Source: Sialis fuliginosa (Eukaryota; Arthropoda; Insecta; Megaloptera; Sialidae). Taken from it: a stretch of 64,000 bases of DNA. Position 1 is the stretch's first letter; each line of letters opens with the position of its first letter. Shown piece by piece: positions 1 through 12,727 of the stretch. The DNA is taken from the NCBI GenBank assembly GCA_961205875.1, contig OY540818.1, positions 1,472,001-1,536,000 of the forward strand. Reading direction: 5' to 3'. The translations under genes and the position numbers were made by a program. Under the pieces are notes generated by a model. That model was not told where the DNA came from. It made no database searches and was given only the letters and a program-made list of their open reading frames with translations.

Positions 1-855
1 TTGTTGCTTATTTTTTTCTTTATTTTTTTGGGTTCTTCGCTAAGTTCATATGAACTTAGCAGAGCACCCCCCCTTAAATTAGCTTCAGGCGAATCAGAAC
101 ACGGCTGAGAATTTGTTGCTAATTAGTTGCTTATTAGTTACGCTGATTTTGATTTTGTTGCTCAATTTCTCCTCTATTTTTTTGGGTTCTTCGCTAAGTT
201 CATATGAAATGGAATTGGTCAGAAATAAAACTCACCTTGGTATTATAAATATTAGTTTAATTGTATTATGAATATTAGTTCATATGAGCTTAGCGAAGAA
301 CCCAAAAAATAATGAAAAAATTGAGCAATAAAATCAAAATCAACGTAATTAATTAGCAACAAATTCTCAGCTCTGTTCTAATTCGTCTGAAGCTAATTTA
401 AAGGGGAGTTCTTCGCAAACTGCATATAAACTTAGCGAAAAACCCCAAAAAATACAGAAAAAATTGAGCAACAAAATCAAAATCAGTGTAACTAATTAGC
501 AACAAATTCTCAGCCGTGTTTTAATTCGTCTGAAGCTAATTTAAGGGGGAGTGCTTCGCAAACTGCATATAAACTTAGCGAAAAACCCAAAAAAAAAAAA
601 AATTGAGCAACAAAATCAAAATCAGCGTAACTAATTAGCAACAAATTTTCAGCCGTGTTCTGATTCGCCTGAAGCTTATTTAAGGGAGGTGCTCCGCTAA
701 GTTCATATGAACTTAGCGAAAAACCCCAAAAAATAAAGAAAAAATTGAGCAACAAAATCAAAATCAGCGTAACTAATTAGCAACTAATTAGCAACAAATA
801 ATCTACCTAATTTCGTTTTGATTAGCAATAGGTGCTTCGCTAAGTTCATGGTCAT
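1..855. mobile_element. Right-hand part of a foldback element with ~140-bp subterminal monomers
   Basis: Bases 1-210 and 285-855 hold the same monomer in opposite orientations around a short AT-rich spacer. Each monomer carries AACTTAGCGAA, a poly-A stretch, AATTGAGCAACAAAATC and GCGTAACTAATTAGC. Spacing of the AACTTAGCGAA motif (about 289, 431, 573, 711) gives a ~140-bp period. The right end is placed at 855 because the last 22 bases, read on the minus strand, match the terminus of the 12-kb foldback at 17476 with about 4 mismatches. The left end is outside the window. No coding capacity; open frames here are shadows. Confidence 0.75.
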
Positions 856-1287
856 TGTTTTAACTTTCTCACAAAAACTATCATATTCAAACTTCTTACA
901 AAAACTATATAGACTAGCACGTTTGAAATATTATCATGAAAACTAACACATTTAAGATATTTTACTGAAAAGTAACATGGTGAAAAATAAAATAAGGTAA
1001 AGGCACCAGTTATGACCATTATAAGAGCAAGTTTTCGCTTAATGTGCTTGTTTTTTGTAATTCTCATGAACTCATGTTACTAATAAAACAAGTAACTCTT
1101 TATTTAATCAATTTAATTACCAAAGTTCGCAAATATAATTTGTTTTTTAAATTATAACCTAATGATTACAAAATGATAAGTACTACGACACAAAAGATAT
1201 AAAATAAAGAATTTTCAAATTTGAAACAATGTAAAGCAGTTGCTATGATAATATAATAATTAATTCATTAATTAATTATACTAATAA
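856..1287. repeat. AT-rich spacer containing a dispersed repeat (993-1160)
   Basis: From about 993 to 1160 the sequence (AAGGTAAAGGCACCAG, then AAGAGCAAGTTTTC, then AACTCATGTTACT) matches 5050-5225 with few differences and in the same orientation. At 5052 this segment is the left end of a foldback, so this is probably a solo terminus of that family. The remaining bases show no gene. Confidence 0.7.
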
Positions 1288-1345
1288 CTAGCTGCTACCC
1301 GCGACTTCGTTCGCGTGGAATTTACGTTACTGAAAATACATTAAG
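1288..1345 (+). mobile_element. Retroposon 5'-end motif
   Basis: CTGCTACCCGCGACTTCG followed by TTCGCGTGG is a motif found at the edge of non-LTR retroposons or derived SINEs in many arthropods. The same motif begins the 3.7-kb insertion at 53552. How far the element extends rightwards here is unclear. Confidence 0.5.
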
Positions 1346-3256
1346 TTCGTTTAGGTAAATAATACAGATTTTTGTAATAAAACAGGTCAAATGTCACACA
1401 CCCATTTTTTATCTAATAAATTTTTCAGGATACAAAGTAGCATATAATAAAATAATTATGTCCATTTTATAAATATTCAAATGTGAGTTTTATTAAACAT
1501 ACCTCATAAGATTGATCCTGCATGTAAAAAATAAATGTGATAAAACTGAATTGTAGTGAAATTTTAAACTTAGCTGATTGAGTTTAACTGTTGAAATTAC
1601 TAAATATTAATTATATATTGTTCACCCAAAGAATTTTTTAATTTTCATAATTCATATCCACTATAGTATTATGTTGATATTAGAACTGTCACTTAACACG
1701 CATCAAAATCATCTACAAAATCAAGTATCGTGTGAAGCCAACACACATTGGACCCGGTGTTAATTATTATAATTATTATAATACCCGGGTATATACATTT
1801 AATCTCTTAAAGTAGAGATTCTGTAATATTTTTTTCGGTTAAATTATTTCTATATTGGAATCAAGTAATTTCCAAGTTGACTATTTTCAAAATTTTAATT
1901 TAAAATAAAATACACAGTTAATTATTTGAATGGAAAAAAAATTACACACACATTACAGTAGAAACTTTATAAGTCGGACCTTGATAAATCAAAATCCGTT
2001 CGCTTCCCTTCGGGCTCTAAAATCTCCTTTACGCAAACAAAATATGATCTCTATTGATGTTGTCTAACTGTTAACCTCTATAACTCGAAACTTTCTTTAA
2101 AAAACATTTACTTCTATATTGGAATATAATCATTTCCAGATCAACAAATATCCAAATTTTTAATTTAATGTAATTGACATGTTGGTGTATCGTAAGTGTA
2201 AACGGTTTCGTTGTATATAAAACTTCAATATGAAAAATTTCTCAGTTTTACATTTAATATTGTATCGATAATATCATTCTTTACACTGAAATTCTATCTA
2301 CAGTTATCAATTTTTATTTGTAACAATTGTAATTTTAACTATGACTTTCTATTTTAATTAATTTCTATTTTTCACATGCCACAACATGATATCTCTAGTC
2401 TCAATGCACAGAGGTAAAAAAACAAATTAAAGGTCTAATAAAAAACTACAAAAAATTTTTGAAATACTTATTAATAAAATTAGCTGATGTTATTAATGAA
2501 AAAAACTACTTTTTCACTCCATGCCAAACTACCCCTGCACTCCTTAATCAACTACGCTCATCAGTTTCTTAAAGTGTAGGTATAAAAACACATATGTACC
2601 AATGTTCGTTGATGAAAGATATTTTTATATAATAAACAAAACACTTAAAGTCTTCTACAATAAGCTTTATACCTCTTAATCAGGTCTCTATATACCGATG
2701 TTTATGTAATATTTTGCATTTGGATTGTATTGATGGAAAGGTATATATAAAGGTATAATAAATCTTTACGCTCGGTCTTAAACAATTTTTAGGTCCGTTT
2801 CATAAGAAAGTCATCAATGAGGTATTGACCACTCAGATTTTGTTTTGTAGAGTGTAGACCAACAGCAGTTAAATATGATCAGCAATTTTTTTGCAATGGG
2901 ACGTTCACCGTGTGTTATGAGTGACGGAAGTCTCCACGCCTATACGATTTTTTGAAGTCCACATTATAGCTACCTTGTAATTACACAATTGATTCTGAAA
3001 AGTATATGATGTTATCGTACAGGGACTAAATTAATCACACGTGTCGTTATTTTAGAGCTTAGCGTAATTTTTTTACATATCGTCCCCTACAAAAATAAAT
3101 AAAAATAAAGTACATATTATTAAAGAAAATTATGTCGTCTGGGATCATATTATTCATTTTTGTGTCTTGTAAAATTAGAAAAATGTCGTTTACAGTACAT
3201 TGACTTTTAGGGGACGATATAAACTCTGACACATCCATCGAAACAATCCCAAGACA
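1346..3256. other. AT-rich stretch, no gene seen
   Basis: About 1.9 kb of AT-rich sequence with no open frame above background, no RNA gene and no clear repeat. It may be decayed retroposon body downstream of the motif at 1288. Confidence 0.5.
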
Positions 3257-3415
3257 GGTGTTACATGCTCAGTCTGGCATCAGTTCAGTCCATGACCTTC
3301 ATCGTACCAAGACTGACGAAAATATTAAAATATTTAGGCGGTCGGTCAATGTATTACACGATCAGTTTGATGTCAGTCGTGGACTGAACTGATGCCAGAC
3401 TGAGCGTGTAACACC
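3257..3415. mobile_element. ~160-bp hairpin MITE
   Basis: Arms 3257-3296 and 3376-3415 are 40-bp inverted repeats with about two mismatches. The outer sequence reads GGTGTTACATGCTCAGTC on the left and is mirrored by GACTGAGCGTGTAACACC on the right. The ~80-bp loop holds GACTGAC and GTCGGTCA motifs that could extend the pairing. It has no coding capacity. Confidence 0.75.
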
Positions 3416-5049
3416 CATCTAATGCAAAAGATTTCAGAAGTATAGAGGTACATTTAGAAAAAACACTAAACGAACAATATTGCGTATGTGTACATTGTTC
3501 AAATTTAATTAAGTATTTTGTCTTTCATTAGGACAACCTCTACGAACCATAATCTCTTGTGGCAAAGCTTCTCGTTTAAAACGTGAACTCAATCTCCTTT
3601 ACATCAATTACTTATTTCAACATGATAGTTGAGAATGTTGAAATGCCAAATTAGAAAATTCACAGCAGTTCGGAAACCAAGTTCATATACCTATTAATTT
3701 TAACAACAGCATTGAGTAAAGAATAACAAGAGAAACAACGCAATGTATTTTGATGAAACGGGGACGATGTTCCAAGCTCTAGATGGCAGCACTCAAGCCA
3801 TCTTACAATCGGAACTTGAACTAACTTATTATCCAAGATACAAAATTATCCGTCCCGTACCCCTCGCTTGACAGCACTCTAAGCTTAAGCTCCGCCTTTA
3901 CCCAAACCAGTTTAATATAATATATACTAGGGGCTTTGCCCCTGTGCGCTACGCGCCCCAACCCCAAATCGTGCCACATTTGATAAAATATAAATTATTA
4001 TTTTATATTAACTTTTGTCATATCAAATTTTCATAAAATATTTCACTGTAATTGTTTCAAATGCTGATAAGTAAATAATTCTTCAATTTGGCGAGGATAA
4101 TCATTTATCATTATTACCTTTCCAATAATATTACAATTTACATGTACAAATCACCCTAACCTCAGAACGTACTCGAGTCTCAGCCTTCGGCTGCAACCCT
4201 CGTATCCATCGTAATTTATACCTCTACAATTAATTTTGATAATACCTTTGAGAAATTACCAAAAAATCATTGTGAATATCAGTTTCCACATTTTTTTGCC
4301 TACAACATATTCAAAGAATGCGTTGAAACATTTTCGATGTTAGTTATTAGGTTAAATTATCTTATTACGATTTTTATTTTATGTTTACGCAATTTTATGA
4401 AAAAATAGCAAAAAAAATTTTTTTCAAGGCTAACTTATTTATTATTTTTATAAATTTCTTAAGGATGAATGGCACGTACAGTCTATGTCGAAAATAACGT
4501 AAATCTAGGTGAGATGGAACGATCTAAATCAAACTTTTAAATATTCATTTTAAGTGCATGTAGGAAAGTCAAATTTGTTTATAAACTACTTAAACCCTAC
4601 TTAAACAATATAAATACTTATGTTTAAAGCTTATTTCTCATTCTTAACTATTATTTTAGAATTTTAGCCAATAAATGAATATTTTTGTTGATAATATGAA
4701 AACTTTTTACTCTGAATGTCATTTAAATTCATCTGTTAAAAATAAAAAAACCCCCAAGTATTTTATTATTATAAATGACTTCAGAAATTAAAATATTATT
4801 AAATAACACTATTTAGAACATACATGGAACATATAAATGCAATGAAAATAATAATATTAGTAGTATATATGCTTACAAATATGAAAAAATATGTAAGAAA
4901 ATAAATAATTACATTTGACAACATCGCATTAGTACCAATTTAATTTACAACAATCATATTTGTGATTGTGATAATATTTGTGAACACATGTGCACGCGTA
5001 TTCAATTTGTTAACGTAAAACACAGAACAATAATACGAGTATACTCAAA
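3416..5049. other. AT-rich stretch with a possible retroposon 5' motif at 3925-3960
   Basis: At 3925-3960 the sequence CTAGGGGCTTTGCCCCTG followed by TGCGCTACGCGCCCC interrupts AT-rich DNA. It resembles in style the CTAG-plus-GC-rich start at 1288 and contains a GGGGC/GCCCC hairpin. Nothing else between 3416 and 5049 is recognisable. Confidence 0.35.
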
Positions 5050-5399
5050 TAAGGTAAAGGCACCAGTGGTGGCCACTATAAGAGCAAGTTTTCAGTTTTT
5101 TTGGATTAATGACCTTGTTTTTTGTAATTTTCATGAACTCATGTTACTTATAAAACAAGTAACTCTTTATTTAATCAATTTCATTACCAAAATCCGCAAA
5201 TATAGTTTTTTTCTTTAAATTATAGCCTTTTATTTTGATCATGTTTTTTCTCCAGTAGTGGCAGAGGTAAAACCAGTAATGGCAACCCAGTAATGGCAAA
5301 ATAATATTTCTAGTACTTTGTTATAAAAATTTTTTTTTTAAACTAAAGGTAAATATCATGGAATGTCATACAATAAATAAATAAGTAAATAGATTACAT

Positions 5400-6330
5400 T
5401 TTTAATTAGAGCAGGGTCGTATTAAGTAAAATTTATAGTTAATATTTAATAATAAATCATAAGTAATTAAATACTAAGCAATGGAACTTTTGATATCGAT
5501 GTAATTAAACCGATAATGTTATTGAATATTTAAGCCAGGCACGTATTAAGAAGAATTTACAATTGGTATTTTCTCATAAAATTTGTTTAAAAATGAAAAT
5601 GTTAACCAATGGAAGTTGTTATATCTATGTAATTAAACTTATAATGTATATTGAATATTTAAGCCAGGCACGTATTAAATAGAATTTATAATTAATTTTT
5701 CCAATAAAAACTGTATAAAACGAAACCATTTAGCAATAAGTTATGGAATTAATGTAGTTAATACGAAAATGTATATATGAATATTTTAGTCAGGTACGCA
5801 TTAAGAAGAATTCATAATTAATATTTTCCAATAAAAACTATATAAAAATGAAACAATTAAGCAATGACAGTTATGACATTGATGTAGTTAAACTGAAAAT
5901 GTATATATGAATATTTTAGTCAGCTACGTATTAAGAAGAATTTATAATTAGAACATTTTCTGATAAAAATTCTATAAAAATGAAAATATTAAGTAATGGT
6001 AGTTATGAGTTTGATGTAACTAAACCAATAATGCATATTCTATATTTAAGCCAGGCACGTATTAAAAAGAATTTATAATTAATATTTTCTAATAAAAATT
6101 GTATAAAAATGAAACCATTAAGCAATGAAAGTTATGGCGTTGATGTAGTTAAACCAAAAATGTATATATTAATATTTTAGTCAGGCACGTATTAAGAAAA
6201 ATTTATAATGAATATTTTTTCATAAAAATTATATAAACATGAACATGTTTTCAATCCGCAGTTGTTATATTGTGATTTTTGAGTCAGGGGCGTATTAAGA
6301 AAAATATACAATTAATATTATCTAATATAA
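5400..6330 (+). repeat. ~125-bp tandem monomers, left arm
   Basis: The core (CAGG-ACGTATTAA-AAGAATTTA) recurs at about 5414, 5538, 5663, 5791, 5922, 6053, 6183 and 6285. Copies diverge by tens of percent, which points to an old array. Confidence 0.75.
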
Positions 6331-6714
6331 TTTGTGCAGATGCTTTAGTAAAACACATATGTGATAGTTACACAATTAAATTTATTTTTTTAATTAACAA
6401 ATTATAAATCACAAATAATAAGCAAGTATTTAACTAACAATTAATTAAAACAATTATCATATTAAATTTATAGTAAGCAAGTTAATTAACAGTCGTCTTT
6501 ATGTTAATCACACTTTCTTCTGATGATGAATTCACATCACATATGTTATGCCAGTACCTTATAATGAATAAAAAGCAAAAAATATAAAAAAATTATATTA
6601 AAATAATATTATTTCTGCTATTAATAAGTATAAAAAATTATACAACGCGAGCGAAGCGGGTACGAACATAACTATCATTAATTTTTCTTTTTTTATATTT
6701 CTTACGATAAAAAT

Positions 6715-7215
6715 CATTTGTAAATTTTCGTTAATACGGGCCTGCCTAAAATGCAAAATTCTATATTTTATTTAAATTATATCAACATAACTGTCTAAGT
6801 TTTTCTTTAAATTTTTGTATATTTTAAATATAAAATATTACAAATTTTCGTTAATACGGGCCTGCTCTAAATTTTCCATATTATAATTTGTTCAAATATT
6901 GTCAATATAACAACTATCTTCCATTTTTTTATCTTATAACTATATAATATAGTTTTTTAGAAAATATTATTTAAATTACTTCCTTAATACGGATCTGCCC
7001 TAATTATTCAATATTTTTTTGTACATTAAACAATTCATTTAAACAATTACCTTAAATTTGACTTTATGTTTTTATATATTTTTGCATAAAATAATATCAA
7101 TCGTAAATTTTCCTTAATACTTACCTGACCTAATTTGAATATGTTAATTGCAAATTTATCTTTAGAATTATAATTCACTATATATTAATAATTTCAACCC
7201 GCCTGCTTAACATTT
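6715..7215 (-). repeat. ~125-bp tandem monomers, right arm (inverted)
   Basis: Inverted cores (TTAATACGGGCCTG and variants) occur near 6725, 6845, 6983 and 7108, with a weaker one near 7198. They mirror the left-arm array. Confidence 0.7.
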
Positions 7216-7697
7216 TTCACACCTAGTAATGAAAACTACATTTGAAAACATCGCTGCCACTACTGGGTATTAGTGAAAAATGAATACCCAGTAATGGTTA
7301 TTGAACACAAAACCCCTCCTAGAACAATAAAATTAAATTTAGTGGTGACCTTATCTTTAAGATATGTTCAAGAATGAAACATATTAATTTCACTTCAAAA
7401 AAAAATTTAAGCAGCATAAAAATCACTAATAATCGAACTCGCTCCACTAATCATTTACATAAGAAAATACACACTACGTAAATTTCGACTGATCCGCGAT
7501 GTTTAAATGTCCACCATTTTGACACCTATTGGCCGATTGTCATCAAATCACGCTGTAAGACAGTTAAATATATATAGATTAATATTCAGAAATGATTATA
7601 ATCAAATATCATCACATATTTCAAATTCAGGACATTTAATTAAACATTTGCCATTACTGGGGTGCTTGCCAAGACCGGTGCCGTTACCTTATAGTGT

Positions 7698-9783
7698 TGT
7701 TAGTTTGTGAAGAGAAAAATGTTTCATTGGAAAGGAAAAATTATTAAAGAAACGGTATATAATCAACGACGAGTAAACTCTTTACGATAAAAAAAAATAT
7801 AGAGGAAGTGCCTGTTACACCCGAGGAGACCAAACAACACGGTTAGTTTTCTAGCACCCCTCCCCCCAAGTATATCTTATTATTTATTTATATACATATT
7901 ATTTAATTATTTAAATGCCGAGTTTTGTAATAATTGCGACAGAAAAACGTTAACCTTCAATTGTTTAAATTGAATACTTAAAAATCACGCAAATTTTAAT
8001 AAAAAATAAATGTTAACGTCTAAAAATAATAAAAATGAATCAATTATAAATATATTAACAGTAAAATAAAATATTTGGATGTACATATTGTAATAATACA
8101 AAAGTTTATACAGCGCGCCCTGGATAATCAGCTGTGCACTGTTGCCAAGTCAAAATATAATTTTTATAGAGTACGCCATTTTTTAATTTTTTTCGACATT
8201 TTTCAGCAATAATTATTTTTTTTCTCACAATTTAGTTCTGTATGCATATAATTTTTTTTATGAAACTTGTTGCTAAATATGTAAGTGACGTGTTGTGAAA
8301 ATTTCGGATTTTTCTCGATGCTTGAACCATGTGTTTTATTGGAATTCAACCGTCAATACACCATTCTCCCATAAGAGCCCATGTTAATTTTTTTAAATAA
8401 TAACTTTGAAACTATGTTGTAAAACCTTTTGAAATTTTGTGTGGGTACTTTAGATTTATTAAGGAGTAACTTCTCCAAATTTCAACTATTTCTCGTTGAA
8501 ATTAGATACCTGCCATACATCCTTAAGTTTTTAACTTTAGTTCAATTTCAATAAAATCAATTTTTTTTCGTCACGATTAAAAAATAGCAATTTTAAATAT
8601 TTTTTAATGCGGTGCCACTGACAATACTAAAAGAATTTATTAAATAAATTTAAAAAATCGCAAAAATCATTAATTTTTCAACATATCTGGTGTTTCCCCT
8701 TAATACTCCAGCCCTGTCTTTATTATTATTTAATATAAATTGTTCGATACATTACATATATCTTTGAACCACCAAATGATTTTCAAAAATGTTTATTATA
8801 CAACTCTTAAAAAATAACAATTTAAAATATTTTTTAGTATGCCGCACCTGACTTAATTGTTAATAAATATAAATTTTTGGGCAAATTACATCAATCCCCA
8901 CAACAACTAAATGACTAAAATAACCGTTTCATTTTAATACAGAAAAAAGAAATAAAAAATATTCTTGTAACCACGCTCCTGACGTAATTCTTATTAAATA
9001 TAAACGTTTTTATATTAAATATAAATAATTATACTAATTACATCAATATATCAACCAATTTTGGTTAAAATTTTCATTTATATACAATTTAATTGCAATG
9101 TACCAATTTGACACATTTCTGTACACGCCCCTGACGTATTTCAAATAAAAAACAGCTGTTTATGACAGGCAAATATCAAGTCCACGTGGAGTGTTTAAAA
9201 TTCATACGAAATGTCAATTTTTGACCAATCACAGCGACGAAATTCTAAGAATTCCAAAAACAAAAGCCTAGTGTCGAAACTGCTAAATTTCAAATTAAAC
9301 GCAGAAAGTAAAATTTTGTGCCAATTTTACACGTCGTTTTTTGTAAAAAAATCAAGAGCATAAAAAGTATAAATGTTTTGAACAAAAATAATAGCCTAAG
9401 CACTGTATAAAAGACGAATCTAAAAACAGTGAACATTTGAAAAAAATCCACTGAAAGGTTTATGATCGTATAAATTTATAGTCGGCGGACAGACATATAA
9501 ATTTTAAATATATTAGGGTTTATATTATAATGTAAGATTACTAGTTTCTGTTCATGTTAATGTAAACATGGACGCGGCGCGGCAGCTTTAACTATTTCAC
9601 ACATTGTGACTTGTGATTCGTACTATTATTTTATTTTTAACCTTCCGTCGGGCGCGACTGATCTATTTGATACATTTCTAACATGAATATTTATATGTAA
9701 TTGAAAAAGTTATGTTAGTAGTTGGAAAAATTATTGGTATAATAAATGTATTATTAAAATTAAAATAATGAACAAACTCTTTT
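7698..9783. other. AT-rich stretch with degenerate monomers of the 5.4-7.2 kb family
   Basis: No gene is seen. Inverted-orientation monomer cores reappear near 8605, 8837, 8965 and 9122 (for example CACGCCCCTGACGTATTT), so a second, older array of the same family probably covers about 8600-9140. A short GC-rich patch lies at 9570-9590. Confidence 0.45.
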
Positions 9784-10735
9784 TTAGGGTTCCGAAGAAA
9801 CCCTATTAATCTCACTTTGTCGTCCGTCCGTCCGTCATTTTCAGTCAAAGCAAAATATCTCGTTAACTTTATAAGCTAATAACTTAAAATTTTTACTGAT
9901 CATGTAAAATAATGCCTTCTAGTAAAAGATGTACTTTGTTGAAAAAATAATTTTTCAGGGTTGACGCTAAGGAGAAGTTAGGTAAACAAAATATTTTTTT
10001 TATATCAAGGCATGTGGCACGTTAAAATGTATAACCAAACCAGTGGAATTTGACGCTTTTTCTTATTTTTTTTAAAATCAAAAATTGCGCCAGCAGGGAG
10101 CTTTAAAGCAAATAAAAAAAAAACAAAACAATTCTATATCAAGACGTGTGGAGTATCAAAATGTAGATTTCAATAAGTAAAATTTGACCCTATTTTTCTA
10201 ACTCAAAAATAGCGCCAGCAGGAGGCTAAAAGCAGTTTTTAATTTTGTCCCCCCCTCTACCTCGGTAACTGCTGGTTCAAAAAATCTGCAAAAAATTGGT
10301 AACGTGGCTTTAGTGAGACTACCAACGACAAATACTAATGTCAATAATATCATTTTAAATTTTGGAATAATAGAGACGGGTGTCAGAATTTTTAATTTTC
10401 ATATCTAGGCATGTGGGTTATCGAAATATAGATCTCAATTAGTAGAATATGACCATATTTTTTTTTCTAAGTCAAAAATGGCGCCAATGGGAGACTAAAA
10501 GTAATATTTTATTTTGTCCCCCCCCCTCTAACGTTGTAACTACTGGCTCAAAAAATCTGAAAAAAAATTGGTAATGAGGCTGTGGTGAGACTACCTAAGA
10601 TAAATACTAAAGTCAACAATATAATTTTAAATTTTGGAATAATAGGGAGGGACGTCATAGAATTTTTTATTTTTATTTTCATATAACGGCATGTGGGGTG
10701 TCAAAATATAAATAACATATAGTAGAATTTATTTT
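9784..10735 (+). repeat. Dispersed TCCG-rich transposon-derived repeat, copy 1
   Basis: It opens with TTAGGGTTCCGAAGAAACCC and a CGTCCGTCCGTCCGTC run, then ATATCTCGTTAACTTTATAA. Copy 2 at 12153 shares this opening, the GTAAAATAATGCC block, the CAAAAATGGCGCC blocks and the poly-C TTTTGTCCCCCCC block. Inside copy 1 a ~300-bp segment recurs (10140-10330, 10400-10590 and 10690 onward). Similar openings are common in arthropod retroposon debris; no enzyme is encoded. Confidence 0.6.
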
Positions 10736-10737
10736 TA

Positions 10738-11105
10738 TTTATACTAATATTATAAATGCGAAAGTGTGTCTTATATTCTGAAGAAGGACATGGGCAACAT
10801 AGTCTCCCGAAAAAACAACACCTAAAGGATTGCAAGGGGGTGGAAAAGTTTGTATGGAAAAAAATTGTTTGGTCATTAATATTTCACCCCCTGTATATTC
10901 AGGGTTGTAATTGGTTTCATTCTATCCGGCGGAAAAAATACCACGAGGGTTGGGGTTTTAGAAGAAAAAAAAACCTTATCTTACATAGGAATTGAGTTAT
11001 TTACGATTTTGTATAATGAATGAAAAAAAAGGAATATTTCACCCCCTATTCAAATATGTAGAGTTTTAATTAGTTTTATTAGATCCGGCGGGAGAAATAC
11101 TACGT
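10738..11105 (-). mobile_element. Retroposon 3' tail, reverse orientation
   Basis: Read on the minus strand it ends with GACACACTTTCGCATTTATA and ATATTAGTATAAAT, the tail also seen at 54506 and 59959. Upstream on that strand are ATCCGGCGG/TCCGCCGGAT segments and runs of CCCCC matching the 53.6-54.5 kb copies. The 79-residue open frame at 10756-10995 is a shadow. Confidence 0.6.
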
Positions 11106-12152
11106 CGTCAATCTTTGAGCTCCAAACTCATTAAGAATAATGGAAGTAATATAAATAAAAGTAATGTATTTTACTATTTTCGAGTGTGCTCTTTCTATTT
11201 CCGGGTTCAAAATTACATTTTTATGGCTCTGAAAAAAAATATGGCGGATTTTAAGTCGAATAGTATCAAAAAATAAGAGATTTTTTATTTTCACTTTTTT
11301 TTTCGAGTCGAAAGAGTATCAGAATTGAATTGAAACTATGATCAACGGTGATCGGAGGTATCAGAGTTTAAGAAAACATTTTTTTTCTCACCTTAAACCA
11401 TTTTAAACTCACCAAAATGGTAAAAATAATAAAAAAATTTGTAAAATTAAGATTTTTTTTGTATCATGCTTTTATGAGCTACTTATAATAAAAGTGAAAT
11501 TCTATGTTAGATACACTATTACAGTAAATATTTTCACTCATTCCCCGTTTTTAATTCAATATGGTGGGGGTAAAAATAAAAAAATCATCATTTTTTTCGG
11601 AATTTTTAGTGATAAGACTTTATAAACTACATGTTTTATATCTTTCAGTCATATTCAAATTACTGTGTACATTTTGGGGTGCTTTTTTATTGTGAGTCCC
11701 CTTGCCTCTCTCTGATAGCTGACTTATTTTAGTATTTGTTTTTGAAACACTTATCGCAAAATCTCGTCACATTCCTTACACAATATTCTAGTTCTTATTG
11801 GACAATTTGAACAAGCTTTCAATGTTTCAAGCCGAGATTTTACGTGTGGTTTTCGACGTTTCAGATTACCTTTTAGAATGTAATGTTTAGTAATAGAAAT
11901 CGTGAAATCTTTTCTTCCAATTAAAAAAATTCTTCAAGTTCACCGAGACTCTTGGCAGTTCCCCACGCTTTATATATAATATAGATTTGTAGCCTAGGTG
12001 TTTATACATAAAAAACATGTATTAAGAATTAGGTGCAGATACGTGCAGTTTCCGAAGTTATCGAGAAAAAAGTGATAAAAGTCAGAAAACAGAAAACCGC
12101 TATTTATCACGGTTTCAAATTTTATCTGTTTATAACAATAGTTTGGTGTATG
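11106..12152. other. No gene; contains one copy of a 40-bp hairpin module (11676-11716)
   Basis: AT-rich sequence without recognisable coding. At 11676-11716 GGGGTGCTTTTTTATT is followed by GTGAG, the loop TCCCCTTGCCT and a degenerate CTCTC. This is the module repeated three times at 16407-16530. Confidence 0.5.
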
Positions 12153-12725
12153 TTTTTTAGGGTTCCAAAGAAACCTTATTAATCTCACTTTGTCGTCCAT
12201 CCGTCCATCCATTCGTCCGTCCGTCCGTCCGTCTTTTATACCCAAAGCAAAATATATCGTAAACTATATAAGCTAGAAACTTGAAATGTTAACTGAATAT
12301 GTAAAATGATGCCCTCTAGTAAAAGATGTACAAATTTATTTAAAAAATAATTTTTCAGGGGGGCACTAAGAAGCTAAATCTAGGTAAAAAAAATTTTTAT
12401 AGAAGTGACACGTTAAAATGTACAACCAAACAAGCGAAATTTGACCGTTTTTCTAATTTTTTTCTAAATCAAAAATGGTGCCTACAGGGGGCTTTAAAAC
12501 ATATCCAAAATAAAAAAAATTGTATACCAAGTAGATCTCAGTCAGTAGAATCTGACCCTATTTTTTTTCTAACTCAAAAATGGCGCCTTTAGGGGGATAA
12601 AAGCAGTATTTTATTTTGTCCTCCCCCCTCTAACTCTGTAACTACTGGCTCAAAAAATCTCAGTCAACAATATAATTTAAAATCTTGGAATAATAGGGAG
12701 GGGTGCCATAGAAATGTTTCATATT
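12153..12725 (+). repeat. Dispersed TCCG-rich repeat, copy 2
   Basis: A shorter copy of the 9784 repeat in the same orientation. It has TTAGGGTTCCAAAGAAACC, a longer run of CCATCCGTCC/CGTCCGTCCGTCC units at 12195-12235, GTAAAATGATGCCCTC and the poly-C block near 12620. It ends against the coding remnant at 12728. Confidence 0.6.
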
Positions 12726-12727
12726 TT

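Larger units (their letters stand above)
5052..7697. mobile_element. Foldback element with ~125-bp subterminal monomers in opposite orientation
   Basis: The outer ends are inverted: AAGGTAAAGGCACCAG at 5052 and its imperfect mirror GGTGCCGTTACCTT ending near 7693. CCAGTAATGGC motifs follow on the left (5270-5300) and are mirrored at 7255-7305. Between 5400 and 6330 about eight direct monomers of ~125 bp carry CAGGCACGTATTAAGAA. From 6720 to 7200 about five inverted monomers carry TTCGTTAATACGGGCCTG. No transposase is visible. The 76-residue open frame at 4988-5218 and the 67-residue frame at 7507-7710 lie in the termini and look like chance. Confidence 0.75.

Noticed and set aside
6521-6560. 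CTTCTGATGATGAATTC as a hammerhead core
   Set aside because: No GAAA segment or flanking stems follow within a usable distance.
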